Origin: Euglena gracilis
Lineage: Eukaryota; Euglenida; Euglenophyceae; Euglenales
Direction of reading: 5' to 3'
NCBI GenBank assembly: GCA_039621445.1
Contig: CP154955.1
Coordinates: 24,926,119-24,990,118, forward strand
Length of the DNA: 64,000 nucleotides
The notes beneath the pieces were generated by a model that had not been told where the DNA came from, did no database searches, and was given only the letters and a program-made list of their open reading frames with translations. This document shows, in pieces, positions 1-64,000 of the stretch. How positions within the stretch are numbered: position 1 is the stretch's first letter; every line of letters starts with the position of its first letter. A program made the translations under genes and the position numbers.

Positions 1-63
1 TGGGTGCTTACGCGGAACACATGCGCCGCTATAGTCGTGAAATCACAGAAAGTGAGGTAAGCG

Positions 64-1249
64 ATGTCCAAATGCAAGAACCAATATACTTACCACAACA
101 ACGTTTTTTCCTCTCCCCCACGCATGCCACCTGCCTGGAACTATAAGGCTGGTATGCAATCACAGTACGCTGTGGAGGCCGAAGAGCCATACGACACTTA
201 TACCGACGAAATGGCCGAAGATTCTTATGACGAGTATACAACGGCAGAAACAGAGCCGGGGTATACCATGGAAACAGAAGAACAACCTCAACCAGCCCCT
301 CAACCACTACAACCTACACAAACTCAACCATCTGTACAATCTCAACCGCAACCACCGACAACCCCTGCCGTACCGCTGCCGGAAGCGACAGCGATACGGG
401 TTGTCGGAGAAAACCCCCTGCGTCCCGTAGTGGACAATATTCACTATGAACGAGTACCACAATCCGCGGATTTTGCTTACACAACCAAAGGCGAACAGTA
501 CCTTCCCCTTGACAAAATTTGCGAACTTGGATCCCACTTGGGAGCCATCAACGTAAAAGGAGTGATAATGGATGGCATTCGTCCAAACTCCAAAATTTTG
601 GGTATACCCACCTGGGCACTACCCGAGGTTTTGCGTGTGAATGCACCACCACATCCACCTGGTCCAATGGAACAACTCGATTCGGCGTCGAATCTCGTGC
701 CGCCAGTTGCTCAACCTACTCCGGCACCGGTACAAGCAGTTTCGACTGCACAGTCAATATCTACGCCGCCTGCCGCATCAGCAGCAGGTTCAAACCAACC
801 TGTACCTATACAGAGAACAGGACCCCCTGCTCAAGCCGCGCAGTCGGCACGTGCAAAAGCACCCGCACAATCTAAAATTCCTTTTTCGAGCACCTCCTGT
901 CACAAAACCTTCACAACTGGCTTCGGCCGGACAGACACAGCCACCTGTTGAACCGGGACAACCTTTCTCGGGTCAACCCAGGTTTGAGTCGCCAGCACAA
1001 CGCGCCACCTACAAGGAAGCTCTACAACATTTGACGGCCCCAGCAAAACAATACAACGTTGACGCGCGCAAACGTCCGTGTGGACCGGAGTTTGCAACAC
1101 CGCCACAAACACGTCCAACGCCAGACAAACAACGTCGTCGTCTGGACGACGCCACACAAAACGCGCAGGCGCAACGTGATCGTCAGGACAATGATGACCT
1201 GCCGATCCCGTCCAACGTTCAACGATCCTTACAAGAAATCTATCACTAA
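64..1249 (+). pseudogene. ORF1 of unknown mobile-element-like unit, frameshifted
   Basis: I do not recognise this protein. The reading frame opens at the ATG at 64 and runs as a Pro/Gln/Thr-rich acidic protein until about 880-915. There it loses frame beside a run of T and continues one frame over (the frame that is open to 1249) with the same Pro/Gln-rich style. It ends in a basic stretch rich in Arg and Gln. The TAA at 1247-1249 is followed at once by the ATG of the next ORF. A disordered, proline-rich first ORF abutting a longer second ORF recalls the gag-like plus second-ORF layout of retroelements, but I see no zinc knuckle or polymerase motif here. The A/C-rich strand bias differs sharply from the G-rich DNA downstream. 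The frame change could be decay or a homopolymer error. Confidence 0.5.
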
Positions 1250-4200
1250 ATGCGACCAGAAAAGCCCTCTGATGACATCGCTGAACACTACACCGCAGGT
1301 GTAACTGTTACAATGTGGAGAAAAACACGAGCATACCGAAAAGATGGTGCATACCGTTGGAACGAACAAGAGCGCGAAGTCGCAAAAGGACAGAAAGGCC
1401 AGAAAGGCAAAGGAAAGAGCGAAGGCTCACAAGCGGGTTACGACCTAGACGTACAATTTATGATTGACCATCTGTTCTGGATCTCAGACGGATGTGATAC
1501 AATTATGCACAAGTACTATGAGGAACAACACCCTTGGGTTGTTGCTCCTGAAGGACATCACAACATGGTCAAACTCCACAAGGAAAAAGCCCGTGGCTTT
1601 TTCTTTGACGGTACAATTTCCTGTTACGAAAGCTCGAATGGCATCGACAACTTGCCGGGTTCTGGCAACTACTTTCTGGCTCGGATTTCATTGCATGAAC
1701 TTCGGTTCATTTGCAATGCCCGAAAGCAAAGCGCACTACTTGCCACATCCAAAGCTACAATACGGATGGGAATCGTCCCTTGATGAACTGAAGACAATAT
1801 TCGACAATATCCGAGAAATCGGACCACAAGGCATACAATGGGACGTATTCCCACTTCCAAAGGATATACAATTGGTGACACACGAAATGTTCTGTTACAA
1901 CTACCAAATTTTCCTCAACGAACACTACTGCCCCCACTTACAAGTGGTTGGAATCCACCTGACATACCCACAAAAATTCGTGCTTTGGTGCACCCACTGC
2001 CACCAAAAGTTCCCCGTGGACTTCTGGGGCTTTGGTGTGCGTGGTCGGACAACCGACCGCCCAAACGCACAAAGGGCGCAGCCCCACCAACGCGAATGGG
2101 CAGAGGCCCAAAAACAACGAAGACTACCTGGACACATCTGCCACAATCCCCTCGAAGTTAGGGAAATCGGATACGCCAGACGAAACTACCGACAAATGCT
2201 TCTGCACATGCAGACGTTCCAATGGAGAGCATGGGTGTCCTATGCTCTGGGAATCTACAATTTATTCAACCCAAAACAACAACTCCCACAAGAATACCTC
2301 CCTCTTCGACCCGAATGGGACGAAGACGGAAAACGGAAGTACATCAGACGCCTGTTTGGCGAAACCCTCGGAAGAGAGGACTTTGCCCCATTTTTCAAGG
2401 GCAAACGTACAAATAAGGATGGGTTGGCCATCCCAATACTTTACTGGCTTCCTCGCGGATCGGGAGGAAACAAATTTGTCGGATGGCAAAAATTCCGTCT
2501 GCAACCACGTAAAAAACTCCCTGAACCTCAGCCGGCGGAGTCCGAAGCAGCGCAGTCTGCAGTTGAACAACGTCCAACGTCTGCATCATCTACAACGTCA
2601 ACAGCCAAAGCAGCAGCGAATCCTGCAACCAAACGTTCGGAAGAACGTTTGCCACAACCTCCACCTACACCTACCACGTCTGTGGAACACACCCCCGTAC
2701 ACTCTTCAGACTCTTCGTCCGTTTCCTCTTCTGGGCCATCCAGCGATGAGGAAATGGAAGAAGGGACAGACAATGAACACAGTACACGCTCCGTCTCCGC
2801 CGCATCTGTGGAGTCTGAACCCGACGATGCCGGTGTACAGCATGCTCTAAGGTCCGAAGTGCCAGCTACAACGCCTGCTCAAACACGACCACAAACAACA
2901 TTGCCAGACGCGGAACCTGACGCGCCTGCAGAATTTACAATGGCCGAAGTGCCTGCAGAGTCCACAACGGCCGTCCCGCCTGCGGCAAACGTGGTTCCTC
3001 CTACTCCCGCACATGCGGAAGCTGGACAGGAAGTAACTGATGCTGAGATAATCCCATTTCGTGAACTGGTCACAAGACAACAACGGGAAGGTATCGACAC
3101 ATACCAAGACCCAGACGACTTTATACTCACACCACCACAAGTCGGACGCGCTGCAGAACGCGTACTCGGCAGCGTCCGAAGTGGCGTAGCCTCAATGGTT
3201 GCAATGGTGCGATCGAGGTCTTCATCTTCCACGCGAAGTCCCCGTGACACGGGACTTCGCGAACAACCCATACACGAAGCTCCGGCTTCAGCCCCAGCAT
3301 TGGCAGCAGACGTGGCCAGTTCTGCTCCTGATGTCCAAACACCCGAAGTGGTGACAACCACGGCATCGACTACGGTCGAAACAACACCACCACATGATAT
3401 AACACCCGTAGTGGTACACACACCTGAACAGGTGGTACCGACGGCTCCTGAAGTACCACCTACCACCACACCAACGGTCAAACCTGCTCCAAAGTCGCCT
3501 GCGGAACGCCCCCTTCGGCACAGCGGAAAGAGAAGGGCATTAAGCCTAAGGCTAAACCACAACCTGCAGAACCGTGCAAACCTGCTGAACGACACAACGA
3601 ACCAAAACGACCTCCACCTGGGAGTGGTAGCAAATCAGGAAAGCGGGCGAAGACCCCAGCTGCCACCACACCAGAACCAACGTATACCGAAGTGGCGGGG
3701 AAAAGCCGGGTCACTTCTACCCTCCGAGGTAGAGCTCGACAAGATACAACGTCTGAGACCTGGCAAGCGGAAAACATGCCGGTTGACGATAACGCCACCC
3801 TTTGGCAAGAGGACATTATCTCCAACCTGCCGAGCGTCCAAGAACGCATTGCCATGATACAATCAGCCCGCGAACGCGGAATTTTGTTGAACAAGTGGAT
3901 TGAACCACTGTTTTTCAACGAACAGAAGTACAACCACTATGTTCGCCATATTTGGCGATACTACAATGCCAGATCACCAGGAGTGTTTGCCCAATACCTT
4001 GGGGAAGCATTCCTGTTTGACAATAGGCCGAATGGTCAAACAACGTGGCTCTGTACTGTTTGTCACAGCATTCGTAACAGCATGCCAGCTGTGCATGTCT
4101 GTTATGCCGACAACAAACAAAAAGTTTTCACCACAATGAGTTCGTTCCAAATACAGCCACTTTGATTTGCGGTGATTGCATCCTTGCCTGGAGAAAACTG

Positions 4201-5005
4201 AACAACTTCCGTTGGTCGGAAGAGGACAGAGACCCTGACGTACCAGTTTTCTGTGTCAACTGCCTACGGGCAGACATATGGTTGCACTCAGATGGCGGAA
4301 ATCTCAAGATCGTACCCGGAAGCGAGGACGTTCTGGAAGATTTCCTGAATTTCTACAAAACAAAACGACAAATGTACCAACACAAAAGCTTCCAGAAAGC
4401 TGAGGCTTTTGACCGCGGCGGAATCGCCTCTGACTTCCAAACTGATTCTGGCGGAATAAACACTTGCTGTGGAATGTACAAAAGGGCGATTGCCCCTACT
4501 CTTCAATGATGATGACTGGAAACGAGTCATTTACCCACTCTTTACAAAGCCTTCAACTTTTTCTGAAACAACACAACGATGGTTATTGCCTGACTATGCA
4601 CCTGAACGACATGGTTACGAACACTATTCAGAATGGGTTGGTACCATTCTGAAACCACACATAACCCGCTGTGCCTGTGCATCCCGCGCGCACAACGTTC
4701 ATTTCAACGCTTTGCCTGGGATGCCACAACAGGTACCAGCAAACCATCCAAGGTGGAACTATTACATATGGCCTGCAACTTTTCCGAGAGTTTTCTGGGA
4801 AAATTTGCAGATTTACCTGCAAAAGCGAGCTGAAACGCTCAAAACCGAACTCCCCAAGGAGATCCAAGGAGTCAAAAGTTGGGTTATCCCACGGATCAAC
4901 ATGGATGATCCTGACAAGGATACCCTACACTTACGTCCAAATGAAATGACCTTGGTACAAGACCCACACATGGGTGAGTACTTCAAGGAAACCCACAAAC
5001 GTTGA
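1250..5005 (+). pseudogene. ORF2 of the same unit, with CxxC zinc-like motifs, broken by frame changes
   Basis: Not recognised. Coding starts at the ATG at 1250 and can be followed to the TGA at 5003-5005 by switching frame near 1670-1690, 3525, 4110-4135 and 4485-4500, usually beside homopolymers. In order it shows: a Lys/Gly-rich basic segment; an aromatic-rich domain with a CTHC pair near 1989-2000; a long Pro/Thr/Ser/Ala-rich linker (about 2520-3690); then a Trp/Tyr/Cys-rich C-terminal domain with CxxC pairs at 4052-4063, 4168-4179 and 4252-4263. Those could bind zinc in a PHD- or RING-like way. The last part has a Phe-Asn-Asp-Asp-Asp-Trp cluster and ends Lys-Arg. No reverse transcriptase, integrase, transposase DDE or helicase motif is visible. 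The unit may be a truncated end of a larger element lying left of the window. Confidence 0.45.
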
Positions 5006-6965
5006 GCGTTTCCTGCCTCGTACAATCAGCTACGGCAGAAATGGGCGTAGTCCCACATAATGAGCGAAGTCTCGAGCGTGAATACGCACTTCATCATCGC
5101 TTTCAACACCGTTTCCAGACACAATGGCGGAATCGCCTTAAATCTGGTGGATAACACGTTGATCGCGAAGATTCAAGACCACAAAGACACCACGGTGTCA
5201 AGTAAGAAGACACACGAAGCACAGCATGCGCGCCACAATTCTTTTTCGCTTTGTGCTCCAAACAAGGTAACCGTAATTGGGAACCAGACCATGGTACGCT
5301 GGTACTGTCTCCCTGAACCTGGGACTGTGCCTGGCATCCCGACTGGCCTGGTCCAGAAGGGAAATCGGGCAGAGCCCTGGGAGGGGGATGTGTACTAGGC
5401 AGCCATTCTGCCATGGCACTGTGTACCAGATACAATGGGCTACGGCCTAAAAGCTGGCTACGGCCGGGCTGTACACAGTGGCATGGTTAAACCATAAGAC
5501 AAAGAGAGAATCTCAGAGCTAGCGAAAGCTTAGCGAAAGCAACTGGTTCCTGATTCAAGGTTACAGGGTTTGGTGCTTTGCAATTCTCTTTTAGAATTCT
5601 GAGGGCGAAGTCCCTTTTGAATACAAGTTTTATTTCTTTCTTTTACAAAGCTCGAGAGAGCAAAAGTCACTTTCATATAAGGGGCTGCGGTCCCACCAAT
5701 TCTTCTGCTTGTGTGCTTTGCATTCAAAAGGGGAAAAGGGAAGCAAATTTTATTGTTACTCCCCCAACGGGCTTTTCGGGAGGAAAGCATAAGTAGAAAA
5801 GCCGGGGTGGGACACACTGTTGAATGCAATCCTTGATGAGTTGACAGGTTGTTGGGAGGGGCCTTTTTTTCTCCACCATTTCAGGCTTTTTTGCAACCTT
5901 TTATGGCGGGGGGGTGCCTCCCCATTTTTCCTCCATGTAATTTATTTCCTGAATAAGATAATTCTGGGGGGGCTGGGCTGGGGGTGTTGGAAATTTCACC
6001 CCTATGTCCCCTAGGGCTTGGGCCCTTGGTAAAAGAATTTTTTTCTAGGGGGATGTGCTTGCACTCTCTTCCTCTCTGCTCACCTCTCTGGAGGGTCTCG
6101 TTGTTGGAAAACATACTATAGGGCTTAATGCCCCTGTTTTGATGTGCTTGGTGGGCATACCATCGGAGGCCTCTGTGGGTCCCCCCTTGACTGAGTTTGA
6201 GAATTGGATTTGAGACGGGACTTGAGAGATAAATGTTGGAGGGGTTCCTGCCCCTCCCTCCAAAAGGACAACTGTGTGTCCCTTTTCCTTCAGGAGATGG
6301 GCCATTGACAAGACCAGTGTGGGTCCCTTTCCCCCCCTTCTTCGGCAGAGGGTTCTTTGGGTTCCTCGGGGGATTTCTCTAGTATGTCCCTTAGCTTTTT
6401 GGTGGCCTCTGCGGGTCCACCCTGCTGGCCTTCAAGGCCTCCGTGTGTACATCATTTTTACATACTCCATCTTTTGGTCTTCTTTTCTTTTTCACCGACT
6501 CTCGGAAATGTTTTTTTGGTTTGTACGGTAAAAGGTTGAATACTTTTTGGTGGTTGCATTGTGCTTTTCAGTTCTTGACGGAGTGCGATTCCCCTCGGGC
6601 TGTTGGGAACCTAAATCAAGCTTGCACCATGCAACACACGAAAACAATGGCCACAATAAAAAAAGCTATCAATGTTTGCTGCCGTGGTATGGGAATAACA
6701 CCCCCCCTCCGGCCCAACGACCTGGAACCCACGACGATGTCGGGGTCGATGGTAGGTAAATAGGGGTAATCGTTGGGGGGGGGGGGGTGCAGGTACCTGG
6801 CTTCCTCGAAATTTGGCATCTGACAGACAAAACCAAGCCAAACGTACCAAAACAACGCACGCTAATTTCATGACCAAACAAGGGTGGGAGGGAGTGCAGC
6901 TCACCATTTGCAAACCAAGGACAATGTCCCCAACGCCACACCCACGTGGCGGCACAGTGCAAGGA
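5006..6965. other. Intergenic stretch between the two coding regions
   Basis: No gene seen. The first 800 bases carry many very short palindromic words such as GGCGGAATCGCC, GGCTACGGCC and GGGGCTGCGGTCCC. These also occur inside the upstream ORF2. From about 5850 the sequence becomes T- and G-rich with runs of G or C. The convergent EF-hand gene ends at 6966, so its 3' untranslated region should lie here on the minus strand. I found no clear polyadenylation signal for it. Confidence 0.5.
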
Positions 6966-61507
<54,542 letters not shown>

Positions 61508-63316
61508 CTGGGGAGGAGAGGGAGACGGATGAGACAGGCGGCAACCGTCCGGGGGGCAGTGGGATGAAGGAGGAGGTGGGGGGGGGCATTCCAAAACAGC
61601 AGTACCACACCGCACCCTTGAGGTTTCTGAGGGACAACCGGGAGTCCAGCCAGACAGCGAAAAAGGGTACTGGCCGGCTGAGTGTCCGAAGGGGGGGCCC
61701 GGAGGTGGGGGTCCAGCCGTCTGCCAGGCTGGACCCGGCTGGTTCCTGAACTGCAATTTTTTCCCAACCCCCCGGGGGGGGGGGGGGGAGGGGGGTCACT
61801 CCACTCTTCGAAAAACCAGTCAGTCACTTCCTTTCGGGAAGTCACCACCCCCACGGGGGAGGGGGGTCGGCCACTCAGGTCACTTTATGCCATTTTAGGC
61901 AAAAAAAAAATCCTCGGCGCCGAACTCAAGCCACTTTTGCCCACCCCTGGCCGATCCCCCCCCCCCGGGGTCCAGGGCAAAAATCTGTCAGTCACTCTGA
62001 AAAAACCAGTCAGTCACCCCCCGGGGGGGGGGGAGGTAGGCCAGTGACTAAGTGACTGTATATTGCCGAAACCTTCTGAAAACCCCAAAATCAAGGGGGA
62101 ATGCATCAAGGCACCTGAAAATACGTCATACAGAAAAAAAGCAAACAAAATGTGAAAAATGCAAATTGCATTTTCAGGACATGCCAGGATGAGAGGAGTT
62201 AGGAATTTTCACCTCTTCTGGGGAGATTTTTTCATGGTACAACATTTCTCATTGAGTAACACGATGCACGTATTGAACGGTCAATAATCATTTTTCACAA
62301 AAAAAACCTTTACGCATTAGCAGAACATTTCTTCAAAAATGTTCACAAAAAATCGTCAAAAATATTCAAAAATAAAATTACAACATACCAAAAAGCAAGT
62401 AAACCCCCCAAATATAAAGCCGCCCAGCTTTATATTTGGACGGGATTTCAAGAACCTCAAGAAAAGCTTTACATTTGGAGGGGGGGGCTTTATATTGGGG
62501 GGGGGGCTTTATATTTGGAGGGGGGCTTTATATTAGGGGGGGCTTCATATTTGGGGGATCAAACTTTTTTAAGTGGCCTCTATGACCTTCGGCGACCTTT
62601 TTCCGGCCAAATTGCGGCCAAATACCAATTTTTTGTCAAATTTGTGTTATGCACCTCCTATTTTTCCCTAAAAAAAATCGGCTGTTATCCAAAATGGAGC
62701 ATTTTTGGTGAAAAAAAAATCCACCAAAATTTGCAGATTTTTCCTGAATGACACCATCGCCTGGCTCCAAATAAGGAAGGGTTTATATTTTGGCGGCAAA
62801 ACCAAACCACCGGGGGGCTTTATACTTGGGGGGGGCTTTATATTTGGGGGGGTAGCAACCTCTGGTTGTTAGGGGATTCTTGGGAATGGATCGAATAGAG
62901 CGAAAATTTCCCTATGCAATTACCCCAAAAAATGCAAAAATTGGGAGGCAAAATTTGTAAAACAATGCAATGCAACTTTTCCGAAATTTTCATTATGCAA
63001 AATAACACAAGTGCAGAAAAACAATTAAGTTGTCAGTCAATTTGGATTATGCAAAAAAAAAACAGATAATGCAGCTTGTATGTTCCCCCTCTCCCTACCC
63101 AAGTCCAGGTGGGTCAAATTTTGACCAATATAATTTTTGAGGAAGACGCAAAAAAAAATCCCTTAAAACATCATTTTGGGAACCTTTTGTGAACACCTTT
63201 TTGAATTTTGGCACTTCAGAGTTTTTGGGCTTCGCCTAGCTGGCCCACTGTATTTCAGCACAGCCTGGTTAGGAGCCATTGGCTGTGAAAAAAAGGTGCG
63301 GCTGGCTAAACTGCCA
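61508..63316. other. Right-hand flank, no gene seen
   Basis: Contains CCAGTCAGTCACTCTGAAAA repeats at about 61800-62055 (also found at 51780-52660), GCTTTATATTTGG words flanked by G runs at 62400-62560 and 62770-62850, and AT-rich DNA. Confidence 0.5.
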
Positions 63317-63954
63317 CAGGGCAGAACGGGAAGGCCTGGTGGGGGGGGTCGACCCCCCACCCGGGAGGTGGGGGGGGGTTCGACCCCCCCCACCCACCAC
63401 AGCATTTTCACCGATTTCAGGAAAACGGGGATATTGGCCGGGAAAAATTTTGAAAATTTTTTTGAAAATGAACCCAAAACAAATGATTTTTTGATGGAAA
63501 CCCACATTTTTTTCACAAAAAAACTCCCAAATTTCAGGGTTAAAAATTGGTAGTTTTTAGGAGGGGGGTGAAAAAAACGAAGGTCAAAAAAAGTGGGCAA
63601 AAATTTGGCACAGTCAAATTTTACTGACATTTTTTCTCGTTGAAAGGTTTTGGACTTTCAATGGCATTTTTTGCTTCAAAAACCTCTCAAAATCAACATT
63701 TTGAGAAAATGTTGAATTTTTGGAAGGTGTGAAAAAATGGGGTTTGGGGGGGGTTTTGGGGGGACCCCCTATATGGGTCCCAAAATGGGTCAAAAAAAAC
63801 ACCCGGCGCCGAAAAAAAATTTTCGGGTCCAAAAATACGGGAAGATGTGGGGGGGGTGGTCGACCCCCCCACCCACCCACCATGCAGGGGGTGGGGGGGG
63901 GTCGACCCCCCCACCCACCACCCTGGCTGTTCGACCGATTCCCGTTCTGCCCAT
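63317..63954 (-). mobile_element. Third copy of the hAT-like element, longer and outside coding sequence
   Basis: About 638 bp between CAGGGCAGAACGGGAA on the left and TTCCCGTTCTGCCC on the right (14-base perfect inverted repeat; the outermost two bases do not match). GGGGTCGACCCC words lie just inside both ends, as in the intron copies. No clear 8-bp target duplication. The acceptor-side repeat reads TTCTG instead of TACAG, so it lacks the AG that the intron copies use. Confidence 0.7.
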
Positions 63955-64000
63955 ACATCTCTTTAAGGACCCCGGGGGGGGGGGTGCTGGGCTAGGGCTA

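Overview
The window looks like nuclear DNA of a eukaryote with large, repeat-rich introns, most likely a flagellated protist or alga. The grounds are spliced genes with ordinary GT-AG introns, one exon of an axonemal-type dynein heavy chain, long microsatellites, poly-G runs and many dispersed short elements. I cannot name the lineage. There is no prokaryotic gene organisation.

Layout. (1) 64-5005, plus strand: two adjacent long ORFs, A/C-rich, with Pro/Thr/Gln-rich stretches and several CxxC pairs. They are broken by about five frame changes and abut at TAAATG. This is probably a decayed or mis-assembled mobile-element coding region of unknown type. (2) 6966 to at least 61507, minus strand: one very large gene that I assembled by hand from more than 30 exons. 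Splice sites and phases agree through most of it. Its product carries about twenty EF-hand or EF-hand-like motifs, many of them in pairs, and ends in an Ala/Glu-rich coiled coil. Several junctions (near 60.6-55.9, 53.1-52.8, 32.5-25.7 and 17.0-8.6 kb) are unresolved and the 5' end is not seen. (3) The introns hold almost everything else: microsatellites, a seven-copy array at 55.9-59.6 kb, a repeat complex at 28.8-32.2 kb that has captured a dynein exon, a Ty3/Gypsy integrase remnant at 43.2 kb, a possible reverse-transcriptase remnant near 14.5 kb, phased A-tract DNA, and several families of G-rich short elements.

The most interesting observation is a family of short hAT-like elements (16-bp terminal inverted repeats starting CAGGG, 8-bp target duplications). 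Two copies sit inside coding exons of the EF-hand gene and appear to act as introns. In both, the donor lies 29 nt inside one end and the acceptor lies in the other terminal repeat. Each splicing event should add exactly 42 nt, which keeps the frame. Removing the element and one target copy restores a continuous EF-hand reading frame, so the ancestral exon can be read directly.

All exon calls come from reading the sequence by eye. Transcript data would be decisive.
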